In this document: piece after piece, positions 7,464-15,858 of the stretch
Position numbering within the stretch: the first letter of the stretch is position 1
How the letters are laid out: every line of letters starts with the position of its first letter
DNA from: Lachnospiraceae bacterium UBA1759
Lineage (GTDB): Bacteria; Bacillota; Clostridia; Lachnospirales; Lachnospiraceae
DNA: 64,000 nucleotides
Direction of reading: 5' to 3'
NCBI GenBank assembly: GCA_002315555.1
Contig: DCHF01000055.1
Span: 384,829-448,828, forward strand
Notes under the pieces: model-generated
Database searches by the model: none
Told to the model about the DNA's origin: nothing
Seen by the model: the letters and a program-made list of their open reading frames with translations, nothing else
Made by a program: the position numbers and the translations under genes

Positions 7464-9514
7464 GATCCGGTATGTATGCAAAGATCGCGGTCGATAATCT
7501 GAAAAAGAATCACCGTCTGTACATCCCGTACATTTTGTCGGGATCCGGCCTTCTGGCCTGTTTTTACATCATCTACAACCTCTCCACGGACGCGCGTCTG
7601 CGCCATGTCCGCGGTGGCTCGTTTCTGCCGACCTTCATGGGCTTTGGCACGATCATTATGGGCATTCTCGCAGCGATCCTGATCTTCTATACGAACAGCT
7701 TCCTGATGAAGCAGCGGAAGAGAGAGTACGGCCTGTACAATGTCCTCGGCATGGAAAAACGGCACGTCGGACGGATCATGCTGTTTGAGGCCCTGATCTC
7801 CGCGCTGATCATCCTGGTGCTCGGTTCCGGCATCGGCATGCTGTTCTACAAACTGTGCACTCTGATCATTTGCCGGTTTCTTCACGTGGACAGTGTCCTC
7901 GGCCTGTATTTTCTGAACGGTGGCACGATTCTCTTTTCTGCCGGCATTTTTGCTTTTCTCTATATGGTCGCGTATTTCTTCAACCGGCTTTCCATTCGGA
8001 GGATCAAGCCCGTCGATCTGTTGAAAAGCACGAACACCGGTGAGAAGGAGCCCCGCGTCCGATGGGTACTTCTGGTGCTCGGCGTCCTCGGCGTGGGCAG
8101 CGGTTATATCCTTGCTCTCACGGTCACGAACCCGCTGATCGCGATCAACCGTTTCTTTACGGCGGTACTTCTTGTCATCTTCGGCACTTATTTCCTGTTT
8201 GTGGCCGGCAGTATCTTTGTTCTGAAGCTGTTAAAGAAGAACCCGAAGTATTACTACACCAAAAAGCACATGCCGGCGGTCTCCGGCCTCATGTACCGCA
8301 TGAAGCAAAACGCGGTGGGTCTGGCCTCCATTACGATCCTGGCCTGCGGCGTACTGGTCATGATCTCCTCCACGATCTGTCTGTATTTTGGTGTACAGGA
8401 CACGCTGAAGTCCCAGTACAATCATCAGATCACGTTCAGCGCATCCTACAATAAGGAGAGCAGTGATCCCGACGCTCATGAAGAGATCATCTATCTGGAC
8501 CGGGAGACCCTGACCGGTATTCTGGAACAGGCGGCGGAAGAAATCGGCGCCGAAGTGACCTATGTTGCTATGCAGCGCTTTATGACCGTGAGCTTTGCTT
8601 ATACCGGTGACCGGTTTGAAACGGACCGCAGTAAGGGCGGCACGGACGATGTTATCACTGCGCTTTTCATCTCGCAGGACTATTACAGTGAGATGACCGG
8701 AACCGACCCCGGACTCTGCGCAGGCGAGATCGCGGTCGTATCCATAACGACGGACGCTGTCATAAAGGGTGAGGTGATCCGCATCGGCGGAGAAGAGTAC
8801 CGCGTCCGCACGCTGGACTATTTCCCGATTTCCGTAAACGGTACGTCCATCGTACCGACCTACGGAATTATTGTGGACAGTGAGGAGACCTTTGAGCGGA
8901 TCAATGAACTCCAGAAGGCGGCATACGGAGAAAACGCATCTGCGATGAACGCCCGCTTGTCCGCGGACCTGAACAAGGCTGCGCTGACTGCAGAAGAGCA
9001 GGACGCTTTTTATAATTCGATCAGTAACGCGATCCTCGAATACGCGCGGAAAAAGACCGAAGCGGATGAGATGGGCTTCGGTATGGCCTTAGATACTGTC
9101 TGGGCAGCGGAGGAGAACCTGTACAGTATGTACGGAACGCTGCTGTTCCTCGGCATTCTCCTGGCGATCGTTTTCATGTTTGCCGCCGTGCTCATCATTT
9201 ATTACAAGCAGATTTCCGAGGGCTATGAGGACCGCGCCCGCTTCCAGATCATGGAGAAGGTCGGCATGAGCCGCCGGGAGGTTCGCGATACCATCCGTCA
9301 TCAGATCCTTCTGGTGTTCTTCCTGCCGCTGATCGTGGCGGGGATCCACATCGCGGTCGCGTTCCGCCTGATCCTTCAGATGATGAAGATCATGATGCTG
9401 ACCAATGTGGGACTGTTCGTGGGCTGCACGATCGTGACCTACATTCTGTTCGCGCTCGTGTACACGCTGATCTACAGAATGACGGCGCGAACCTATTATA
9501 AGATCGTTTACTGA
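7460..9514 (+). CDS. FtsX-like ABC transporter permease, BceB type
   Basis: A 684-residue permease. The first half holds about seven membrane helices, including the FtsX domain around residues 60-180. It is followed by a large hydrophilic extracytoplasmic segment, roughly residues 310-540, and a final three-helix FtsX domain containing FQIMEKVGMSRREV. A large loop between TM7 and TM8 is the hallmark of BceB permeases and in characterised members it contacts the peptide antibiotic or its lipid target. It overlaps the ATPase gene by 4 nt and is followed about 70 nt later by the promoter of the two-component system. The antibiotic target cannot be deduced. Confidence 0.92.
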   Translation: MRSGMYAKIAVDNLKKNHRLYIPYILSGSGLLACFYIIYNLSTDARLRHVRGGSFLPTFMGFGTIIMGILAAILIFYTNSFLMKQRKREYGLYNVLGMEKRHVGRIMLFEALISALIILVLGSGIGMLFYKLCTLIICRFLHVDSVLGLYFLNGGTILFSAGIFAFLYMVAYFFNRLSIRRIKPVDLLKSTNTGEKEPRVRWVLLVLGVLGVGSGYILALTVTNPLIAINRFFTAVLLVIFGTYFLFVAGSIFVLKLLKKNPKYYYTKKHMPAVSGLMYRMKQNAVGLASITILACGVLVMISSTICLYFGVQDTLKSQYNHQITFSASYNKESSDPDAHEEIIYLDRETLTGILEQAAEEIGAEVTYVAMQRFMTVSFAYTGDRFETDRSKGGTDDVITALFISQDYYSEMTGTDPGLCAGEIAVVSITTDAVIKGEVIRIGGEEYRVRTLDYFPISVNGTSIVPTYGIIVDSEETFERINELQKAAYGENASAMNARLSADLNKAALTAEEQDAFYNSISNAILEYARKKTEADEMGFGMALDTVWAAEENLYSMYGTLLFLGILLAIVFMFAAVLIIYYKQISEGYEDRARFQIMEKVGMSRREVRDTIRHQILLVFFLPLIVAGIHIAVAFRLILQMMKIMMLTNVGLFVGCTIVTYILFALVYTLIYRMTARTYYKIVY

Positions 9515-9581
9515 CGGGTCGTATTCCCGGTCCTTGAGACTTTTCGGAGGTGTCCTTTGCCGTAGCGGGGGCACTTTCCGG

Positions 9582-9611
9582 ATGACAGCACCCAAGGGGC
9601 TGTGCTATAGT
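9582..9611 (+). promoter_or_regulatory. sigma-A-type promoter for the two-component system
   Basis: ATGACA, an 18-nt spacer, then TATAGT within an extended -10 (TGCTATAGTG), 28 nt before the response regulator start. The regulator and kinase can therefore be made independently of the ABC operon. Confidence 0.6.
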
Positions 9612-9638
9612 GATTACGAAAAGAGGGGGGAATGCTCC

Positions 9639-10310
9639 ATGCATCGTATTTTACTTGTTGAAGATGATTTTGCGCTCGCGGAAGCAATGAAGCGGCAGAT
9701 CGAAAGCTGGGATAACGAGGTCCGTACCGTGACGGATTTCCAGCACGTGACGGAAGCGTTTTCCGAATACGACCCGCATCTGGTTCTGCTGGACATCCAG
9801 CTGCCGTTCTTTAACGGCTATCACTGGTGCAGCGAGATCCGTAAGCTTTCCGCGGTTCCGATCGTCTTTATTTCATCCGCGTCCGATAATATGAACATCG
9901 TCATGGCGATGAGTATGGGCGGCGACGATTTCATCGCGAAGCCCGTGGACCCGATGGTTCTGACCGCAAAGATCAGCGCCATTCTCCGCCGCGCTTATGA
10001 CATGTCCGGAAAGACCTCGTACCTGGAGGCAGCCGGCGCCATGCTGAACTTAAACGACGGTTCGCTGCATTATAACGGTGAGCGGATCGAGCTTACCAAA
10101 AATGAATTCCGCATTCTGGAAACACTGATGGAGAACCGCGGGAAGATCGTCAGCCGCGATCAACTGATGATGCGGCTTTGGCAGGATGACTGCTATGTGG
10201 AAGAAAATACGCTCACAGTCAATGTTACACGACTCAGAAGAAAACTGGAGGGATACGGACTGGAGGGCTTTATCACCACCAAAACGGGAAGCGGGTATAT
10301 CATCGCATGA
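9639..10310 (+). CDS. OmpR/BceR-family response regulator
   Basis: A 223-residue DNA-binding regulator. The receiver domain has the acidic pocket E8-D9-D10, the phospho-acceptor D52 (LLDIQLP) and the conserved K101 (FIAKPVDP). The C-terminal winged helix, about residues 130-222, has the typical LTKNEFRILETL and VNVTRLRRKLE elements. The ATG at 9639 follows a purine-rich AGAGGGGGG site; the frame open from 9534 is upstream of the promoter and unlikely to be used. It overlaps the kinase gene by 4 nt. Position next to a BceAB transporter suggests control of that operon in response to a peptide antibiotic. Confidence 0.93.
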   Translation: MHRILLVEDDFALAEAMKRQIESWDNEVRTVTDFQHVTEAFSEYDPHLVLLDIQLPFFNGYHWCSEIRKLSAVPIVFISSASDNMNIVMAMSMGGDDFIAKPVDPMVLTAKISAILRRAYDMSGKTSYLEAAGAMLNLNDGSLHYNGERIELTKNEFRILETLMENRGKIVSRDQLMMRLWQDDCYVEENTLTVNVTRLRRKLEGYGLEGFITTKTGSGYIIA

Positions 10311-11317
10311 ATGAACGGAAACTCTCGGAAACGATCAAGGACTGCCTGAAGCAGAAGCTGGCGGCGTTCGTCGCCTGCACATTGGTCTGCCTGGTCTTCA
10401 TTGGGGTCTTCTTTTTATACGGTCTGGATCTGGAACCCTTCCTTTACGGCGGCTTGCTTGTCCTTGCGGCATTTATTGTGTATTTTATCATCAGCACGAT
10501 CCGGTGCCGGCGGGAGGAAAAGCAGCGCACGATGCTGCTGCGGTCCTTTCCGCAGGGGTGGAACGATCTTCCGGAGGCCGGCTCTCTTATGGAGGCCGAT
10601 TACCAGGAAATGATCCGGAAACTGGGACAGTACGCGTCGGAAGCAGTGACTGCGCGTGCGATGGATAAGAGCGAAAGTGTGGATTATTTCACGACCTGGG
10701 TCCATCAGATCAAGACCCCTATCGCGGTCATGAAGCTGATCCTGCAGCAGGAGGATACAGAAGAGCACCGGGAACTGTCCGCGGAGCTTTTCCGCATCGA
10801 ACAGTACGTGGAGATGGTGCTTTCCTATATCCGGCTGGGCAGTGACAGCCGCGATCTGGTCATCCGGGAATACAGCGTGGATGAGCTGGTGCGCCGGTCG
10901 ATCCGGAAATATGCGCCGCAGATCATTCGCCGCCGTCTGACGATGAACTATGAGGGCTGCGACCTTACGATCCTGACGGATCAGAAGTGGTTTACGCTGA
11001 TCATCGAACAGCTTCTTTCCAATGCGGTCAAATACACGCCGGAGGGCGGGATCTCGATCACGGTCACCGACGACCGGAAGCTGATTGTGAGCGATACGGG
11101 CATCGGTATTGCCACGGAGGACGCGCCGCGGATCTTTGAGAAGGGCTTTACGGGAAATAACGGACGGACCGATGCCGAATCCACCGGTCTTGGACTGTAC
11201 CTCTGCCGGAAAGCCGCTGAGCTTCTCCATATCCGCCTTTCCGTTACGAGCACACCCGGGAAGGGGAGCTCATTTATTCTGGACCTGGATCAGGATGAAG
11301 GCGCGATGATCGAGTAA
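10307..11317 (+). CDS. intramembrane-sensing histidine kinase, BceS type
   Basis: A 336-residue kinase with two closely spaced N-terminal membrane helices (about residues 19-38 and 44-62) and almost no extracellular loop. This is the layout of BceS-type kinases, which sense through the partner transporter rather than directly. The phospho-acceptor is H133 in WVHQIKTPIAVMKL. The ATPase domain shows an N-box (EQLLSNAVKYTPEG), G1 (VSDTGIGI), a GFTG segment and G2 (STGLGLYLCRKAAELL). The start overlaps the regulator stop. Together with 6699-10310 it forms a complete Bce-like detoxification module in the order A-B-R-S. Confidence 0.93.
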   Translation: MNERKLSETIKDCLKQKLAAFVACTLVCLVFIGVFFLYGLDLEPFLYGGLLVLAAFIVYFIISTIRCRREEKQRTMLLRSFPQGWNDLPEAGSLMEADYQEMIRKLGQYASEAVTARAMDKSESVDYFTTWVHQIKTPIAVMKLILQQEDTEEHRELSAELFRIEQYVEMVLSYIRLGSDSRDLVIREYSVDELVRRSIRKYAPQIIRRRLTMNYEGCDLTILTDQKWFTLIIEQLLSNAVKYTPEGGISITVTDDRKLIVSDTGIGIATEDAPRIFEKGFTGNNGRTDAESTGLGLYLCRKAAELLHIRLSVTSTPGKGSSFILDLDQDEGAMIE

Positions 11318-11323
11318 GGAATC

Positions 11324-11352
11324 TTGCAACAAAAGAATAATGATGATATGAT
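11324..11352 (+). promoter_or_regulatory. sigma-A promoter for the pcp operon
   Basis: TTGCAA, a 17-nt spacer, then TATGAT, just after the kinase stop and 65 nt before the pcp start. Both hexamers and the spacing are close to consensus. Confidence 0.65.
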
Positions 11353-11417
11353 AAGTCATAGCGTGGTTCCGGCTGAAAAGCACGGAGTATGCTATGACTT
11401 TTCTATTGGGAGAACGT

Positions 11418-12017
11418 ATGAAAAAGATACTGGTGACCGGGTTCGATCCCTTTGGCGGAGAGCCGGTCAATCCGGCCTGGGAGGCGGTGAGCCGGCTTAC
11501 GGCGCCGGAGGGTGTGGAACTTCATAAGAAGATGATTCCGACCGTATATTACGAGTCGGTCCGGATACTGACGGAGGAACTTCGCGCTGTGAAGCCCGAT
11601 GCGGTGATCCTGGTCGGGCAGGCCGCGGGGCGGAAGCAGATCACGCCGGAGCGCGTGGCCATTAATGTGAATGACGCGCGAATCTGCGATAATGCGGGAC
11701 AGCAGCCGGTGGACGAGGCCATCGTCCCGGGGGGTGAAAACGCTTATTTTTCCGGGCTTCCCATTCGGACGATCACGGACACCTTAAATGCTGCCGGGAT
11801 TCCCGCAGGTATCTCGAATACCGCAGGGACCTTTGTGTGTAATCATCTGATGTACGGGCTCCTTCATTACATCGAAAAGGAGGCACCGGAAATGACCGGC
11901 GGTTTTATTCATGTGCCGTGTATTCCGGAACAGCTTTCAAGAATGCCGGAGGGGACTCCGGCCATGCCGCTTGAAGAGATCATCCGCGGACTGGATCTGG
12001 TCCTGACGCTGGTATGA
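11418..12017 (+). CDS. pcp: pyroglutamyl-peptidase I
   Basis: A cytoplasmic cysteine peptidase (family C15) that removes N-terminal pyroglutamate from peptides. It has 199 residues, close to the usual 200-215. The catalytic triad is visible as E78 (TPERVA), C141 (TFVCNHLMY) and H165 (FIHVPCIPEQ). Their spacing is identical to E81/C144/H168 of the Bacillus amyloliquefaciens enzyme. The N-terminal KILVTGFDPFGGE motif is also standard. The ATG at 11418 follows GGGAGA and is preferred to the in-frame ATG at 11394. The stop overlaps the next gene by 4 nt. Confidence 0.95.
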   Translation: MKKILVTGFDPFGGEPVNPAWEAVSRLTAPEGVELHKKMIPTVYYESVRILTEELRAVKPDAVILVGQAAGRKQITPERVAINVNDARICDNAGQQPVDEAIVPGGENAYFSGLPIRTITDTLNAAGIPAGISNTAGTFVCNHLMYGLLHYIEKEAPEMTGGFIHVPCIPEQLSRMPEGTPAMPLEEIIRGLDLVLTLV

Positions 12018-12361
12018 TCGCCCGGGGGCTTAGAAGAGTCGGGGAGTGGATCCACCGGTTCTACATTGCGCTTCCGCCACTTGTACAGGTACTGATTCTG
12101 GTCGGGATATACCTGGTCTTTCAGGCACTCGTGCCCATCGTTCTGATCATTAATTCGGAAGACCTCGGCATTTGGTGGAGCATTATTTTGGGAGTTTATA
12201 TGCTGGCTGTGGCGCTGACGACCGGGTATATCATGCACCGGCGCAGGATCAAGCAGCTGAAGGCACTGTACGGCGATGAGTTCGTGTATATCGCTTTTCC
12301 GGGGGAAAAGAAGAGGGACGAACGGAAAGCCGCAAAGAAAAAGAGAATTACGGACGTATAA
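12014..12361 (+). CDS. small two-helix membrane protein of unknown function
   Basis: A 115-residue protein with two hydrophobic helices (about residues 22-46 and 53-77) and a strongly basic C-terminal tail ending in KKRDERKAAKKKR. By the positive-inside rule both ends should be cytoplasmic. I do not recognise a family. It overlaps the pcp stop by 4 nt and precedes fumC by 19 nt, so it belongs to this operon. The translational coupling to pcp is the only hint about its role. Confidence 0.7.
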   Translation: MIARGLRRVGEWIHRFYIALPPLVQVLILVGIYLVFQALVPIVLIINSEDLGIWWSIILGVYMLAVALTTGYIMHRRRIKQLKALYGDEFVYIAFPGEKKRDERKAAKKKRITDV

Positions 12362-12380
12362 CATCGAAGGAGGAGACGGA

Positions 12381-13757
12381 ATGGAATATCGTATCGAGCA
12401 TGATTCAATGGGTGAAATGCAGATCCCCGCAGATCGTTATTGGGGTGCGCAGACCGAGCGTTCCCGTCAGAATTTCCCGATCGGCGTGGGAATCGAGACC
12501 ATGCCGGCGGAGATCATCAAGGCATTCGGCATTCTGAAGGCGGCGGCTGCGGCGGCAAACCATACGCTGAAGCCGGAGAAGATGACCGATGCAAAGCTGG
12601 CGGCGATCTGCGCGGCCGCAAAGGAGGTCACGGACGGCGCACTGGACGGACATTTTCCGCTGGTCGTCTGGCAGACCGGTTCCGGTACACAGTCCAATAT
12701 GAATTCAAACGAGGTCATTGCAAACCGCGGTAATGAGATCGCCGGTGCAAAGCTTCTGCACCCGAATGATGACGTCAATATGTCCCAGTCCTCCAATGAT
12801 ACGTTCCCGACCGCGATGCACATCGCAGCGGTGACGGCACTTGAGGATAAGCTTCTTCCGGCGATTCAGGCGCTGATCGATACCTTTGACCGTCTGGAGA
12901 AGGAAAACGCGGACGCCGTGAAAACCGGACGTACCCATCTGCAGGATGCGGTACCGATCACTTTCGGTGAAGAGGTCTCCGGCTGGAAGAACAGCCTGGA
13001 GAAGGATATGGAACTGATCCGCTATGCGATGAAGCCGCTGACCGAGCTTGCGCTCGGCGGTACTGCTGTCGGCACCGGACTTAATGCGCCGGCGGGCTTT
13101 GACAGCCTGGTCGCGGAGGAGGTATCCAAGCTGACCGGAAAGACCTTTGTGACCGCGGAGAACAAGTATCATGCGCTGACGTCCAAGGACGAGCTGGTAT
13201 TTGCACACGGCGCGGTAAAGGCGACTGCGTGTGACATGATGAAGATCGCGAATGATGTCCGTTGGCTGTCCTCCGGTCCCCGTGCCGGTCTGGGAGAGAT
13301 CTTCATTCCGGAAAACGAGCCGGGCTCCTCCATCATGCCGGGTAAGGTCAATCCGACACAGTGCGAGCAGGTGACGATGGTCGCCGTCCAGGTCATGGGC
13401 AATGATGCCGCTGTCGGCATTGCGGCATCCCAGGGCAATTTTGAACTGAACGTTTTCATGCCGGTTCTGATCTATAACTTCCTGCAGTCCGTGCGCTTGC
13501 TTGCCGAGTCCATCGCCGCGTTCAACGAACGCTGCGCGTCCGGTATCACCGCAAACCGCGAGAAGATGAAGGAATACATGAACCGTTCACTGATGACCGT
13601 GACCGCGCTGAACCCGTACATCGGCTATGAGAATGCCGCCAAGGTCGCCAAGAAGGCGCATAAGGAGAATATTTCGCTGCGGGAAGCCTGCACGGAGCTG
13701 GGCTTCTTGACGGAAGATAAGTTTGATGAGATCTATCATCCGGAGAAGATGGTATAA
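12381..13757 (+). CDS. fumC: class II fumarate hydratase
   Basis: Oxygen-stable, metal-free fumarase that interconverts fumarate and malate. The 458-residue length is typical. The superfamily signature GSSIMPGKVNP is present, as are the TGSGTQSNMNSNEV, SSNDTFPTAMHIA and GRTHLQDAVPITFG active-site loops and a C-terminal LVTEDKFDE-like segment (FLTEDKFDEIYHPEKMV). The frame is open from 12276, but the ATG at 12381 follows an AAGGAGGAG site and gives the classic start MEYRIEHDSMGEMQIP. A strong terminator follows directly. An isolated fumC in a fermentative anaerobe points to a partial, branched TCA pathway or amino-acid fermentation. Confidence 0.97.
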   Translation: MEYRIEHDSMGEMQIPADRYWGAQTERSRQNFPIGVGIETMPAEIIKAFGILKAAAAAANHTLKPEKMTDAKLAAICAAAKEVTDGALDGHFPLVVWQTGSGTQSNMNSNEVIANRGNEIAGAKLLHPNDDVNMSQSSNDTFPTAMHIAAVTALEDKLLPAIQALIDTFDRLEKENADAVKTGRTHLQDAVPITFGEEVSGWKNSLEKDMELIRYAMKPLTELALGGTAVGTGLNAPAGFDSLVAEEVSKLTGKTFVTAENKYHALTSKDELVFAHGAVKATACDMMKIANDVRWLSSGPRAGLGEIFIPENEPGSSIMPGKVNPTQCEQVTMVAVQVMGNDAAVGIAASQGNFELNVFMPVLIYNFLQSVRLLAESIAAFNERCASGITANREKMKEYMNRSLMTVTALNPYIGYENAAKVAKKAHKENISLREACTELGFLTEDKFDEIYHPEKMV

Positions 13758-13760
13758 AGG

Positions 13761-13790
13761 AAAAAAAGAGGCCATACGGCCTCTTTTTTT
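13761..13790. terminator. bidirectional terminator between fumC and the HTH-AbrB gene
   Basis: A 13-bp perfect inverted repeat (13761-13773 and 13778-13790) with an ATAC loop, seven A on the left and seven T on the right. It serves fumC on the plus strand and the regulator gene on the minus strand. Confidence 0.92.
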
Positions 13791-14229
13791 ATTCCGCGTC
13801 CGCTTTCATGACCGCGAGCTCCATCATTCGCTTCATGTTTTCTTCAAACCGTTCCGCGGGTATAAGCGCGATGCCGGATTCGTCACTGAGGACGACCAGA
13901 CGCTTTCCGCTTGTCAGGGCGAACTTGTCACGCGCGGCCTTCGGGATGACGATCTGGCCGCGTTCATTGACGGTGACCGTGCCCCAGATGTTCTTCCCTG
14001 CGGGAGCCGGGGGAATGGCGCCGAGACCATCGGCCCGTTCGGTTTTCAGAAGACTATCGACGGTCACCCCGTAGGTTTCCGCAAGACATGCACATTTCTC
14101 AATATCCGGCACCGTGGCGCCGCTTTCCCACTTGGCATAGGCCTGGCGGGAGATCCCGATCTTCTCCGCGATCTCTTCCTGAGAGTACCCGCGGGCATTT
14201 CTTAACATGACCAGATTTTCGCTTAACAT
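13789..14229 (-). CDS. HTH (XRE)-AbrB/MazE fusion transcriptional regulator
   Basis: A 146-residue DNA-binding protein with two different DNA-binding domains. Residues 1-60 form an XRE/Cro-type helix-turn-helix (YSQEEIAEKIGISRQAYAKWESG). Residues 80-125 form a SpoVT/AbrB swapped-hairpin domain (GTVTVNERGQIVIPKAARDK). The two are joined by a short linker. It is the last gene of an operon after an ABC-2 permease and its ATPase, 9 nt after the permease stop, with an AAGGAG site. It probably autoregulates this operon, possibly through the inverted repeat at 15658-15700; that is inference. Confidence 0.88.
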   Translation of the reverse strand: MLSENLVMLRNARGYSQEEIAEKIGISRQAYAKWESGATVPDIEKCACLAETYGVTVDSLLKTERADGLGAIPPAPAGKNIWGTVTVNERGQIVIPKAARDKFALTSGKRLVVLSDESGIALIPAERFEENMKRMMELAVMKADAE

Positions 14230-14238
14230 GACAACTCC

Positions 14239-14892
14239 TTACAGATCGATCATTTCAAAACGGACGCAGGCTTTTCTGTATGAAAGCAGCGTCATGACAA
14301 CATAGAGTGCCGCGCCGGCAAGAAGGGCGGTGAGCTGGAGGCCGATGTGGTCGAAGCCGAAGGCATTGACCGCGTCAAGCCCCGGAATATGATGCAGGGC
14401 TTCAAAGATGCCGAGTGCGAGGAACGACACGATGATATAGGTGACAAAGGGCTTTGCGAACTTGTAAGCGGTCTTAAAGAAGCCGCCGATGAAGATCACA
14501 TTGAACAGTCCGAAGATCACAAGAGCGGCGCCGAGCGCGTAGGGATTGGCGTTCATCAGCGCGTTGCCCCGGTACACAGCGGAGCCGGACAGGACCGTCA
14601 TGCGGATGAGTGTTGCCACCGTCATCAGAACAAAGCTTGCAAGCTCGATAAAGCAGGAGAACAGGTACTTGCCCTTGATGACGTCGCGTTTGGCGATCGG
14701 AAGCAGGGCAGAGAAGACCAGGTCGTTTGCTTCACGTGCGTTCTGGAAGCTCTGGAAGATGCCGAGGGTCGTGAAGAACACGCCGCACAGGATCGGGTAG
14801 CCCGGAAGGAAGAACATCACACCGAAGGCGATGAACAGATAGGAGAGAACGGAAGCGCTGAGCTTCATTTCTTTTCTCAGAATATTACTCAT
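14239..14892 (-). CDS. ABC-2 type transporter permease
   Basis: A 217-residue membrane protein with about six hydrophobic helices and a short N-terminal cytosolic part, resembling compact ABC-2 permeases of Firmicutes. I chose the ATG at 14892 (MSNILRKEMKLS), which has an AGAGGTG site, over the GTG at 14901. It overlaps the upstream ATPase stop by 8 nt. The segment DVIKGKYLFSCFIE resembles the coupling region of this group. The exported substrate is unknown; related two-gene transporters are linked to antimicrobial peptide export or immunity. Confidence 0.85.
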   Translation of the reverse strand: MSNILRKEMKLSASVLSYLFIAFGVMFFLPGYPILCGVFFTTLGIFQSFQNAREANDLVFSALLPIAKRDVIKGKYLFSCFIELASFVLMTVATLIRMTVLSGSAVYRGNALMNANPYALGAALVIFGLFNVIFIGGFFKTAYKFAKPFVTYIIVSFLALGIFEALHHIPGLDAVNAFGFDHIGLQLTALLAGAALYVVMTLLSYRKACVRFEMIDL

Positions 14893-15607
14893 TTTTAGCA
14901 CCTCTTTCCAGTCTTAAGAAGGTTTCCTCCAGCGTCTCGCCCTCCGTAGAGTAGGCGGCGATGAATTCCTGCTTCGGCAGGTCGGCAATGATGCGGCCCT
15001 TTGAAATGTAGACGATGTCATCGGCACATTTTTCGATGTCGGAAATGATGTGCGTGGAGAAAAAGACCGCAACGCCGGCATTTTTCAGGTCGGTGAAGAT
15101 CTCCAGAAGCTCATCCCGTGAGAAGGGGTCCAGACCGCTCGTGGGCTCGTCCAGGATCAGGATCTCCGCTTTGTGCGAAAGTGCGAGCAGCAGATTGACC
15201 TTGACCTTCATGCCCTCGGAAAGCTGGAGCGGCGTTTTCTCTTCATCCAGACGGAACACCGCAAGATACTTGCGGTAGGACGCTTCATCCCAGGTGTCGT
15301 AGAAGCGCTTAGTGACCTCGACGATGTCGCGGATCTTTTTCCGCGGATACCAGTTGACGATGCCGGTGGAGTAGCCGATGCGCTGCTTGATCTCCGATTC
15401 ATTACCCGTGAGGGGCTTGCCGAAATAGACGATCTCCCCGCTTGCCGGGTGGATCAGATTCAGCATGGACTTAATGGTCGTCGTCTTTCCTGCGCCGTTC
15501 CGGCCGATGAAACCGGTGATCTTTCCGGCTTCCAGGCGGAAGGAGGCGTCGTCCAAACGGAACGACGGAAATTCTTTTACCAGATTTTTGATTTCAACAA
15601 TGCTCAT
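14885..15607 (-). CDS. ABC transporter ATP-binding protein (partner of the ABC-2 permease)
   Basis: A 240-residue ATPase. Walker A is GRNGAGKTT (residues 35-43), the signature motif is diverged (LQLSEGMKVKVNL in place of LSGGQ), Walker B is ILILDEPTSGLDP, and the H-loop histidine is in FFSTHI. The C-terminal segment fits YtrB/EcsA-like exporters. A degenerate signature with SEGM is common in this subfamily. The frame is open to 15688, but the ATG at 15607 follows GGGAG and gives MSIVEIKNLVKEF. It is the first gene of the three-gene operon. Confidence 0.9.
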   Translation of the reverse strand: MSIVEIKNLVKEFPSFRLDDASFRLEAGKITGFIGRNGAGKTTTIKSMLNLIHPASGEIVYFGKPLTGNESEIKQRIGYSTGIVNWYPRKKIRDIVEVTKRFYDTWDEASYRKYLAVFRLDEEKTPLQLSEGMKVKVNLLLALSHKAEILILDEPTSGLDPFSRDELLEIFTDLKNAGVAVFFSTHIISDIEKCADDIVYISKGRIIADLPKQEFIAAYSTEGETLEETFLRLERGAKNE

Positions 15608-15657
15608 AATAAACTCCCGAATATGAAATGTGTGAAATTTATGATTTGTATGATAAT

Positions 15658-15700
15658 TGTAAACTCCGGTTGCGAATTCTTCAACCAACCGGAGTTTACA
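15658..15700. promoter_or_regulatory. 15-bp perfect inverted repeat, probable operator
   Basis: The arm 15658-15672 is the exact reverse complement of 15686-15700, with a 13-nt spacer containing GAATTC. It lies 50-93 nt upstream of the ABC ATPase start. No T-run follows on either strand, so it is unlikely to be a terminator. On the minus strand its inner arm ends in TTTACA, which could be a -35, so a protein bound here would control the ABC/HTH-AbrB operon. Confidence 0.6.
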
Positions 15701-15858
15701 TAAAAATCAAAATTCTGTTATTTTAGGTTGCATTATAATGTGAGACGGACAAGACTGACTTCAGCGGTACAACAGCCCGCAGTCCTTCGCACATCGCAGA
15801 AATTCCGCCCGGACATTGCTGATTTTTGAAGAACGCAGGTGCTGTACGCTACCGGTGC

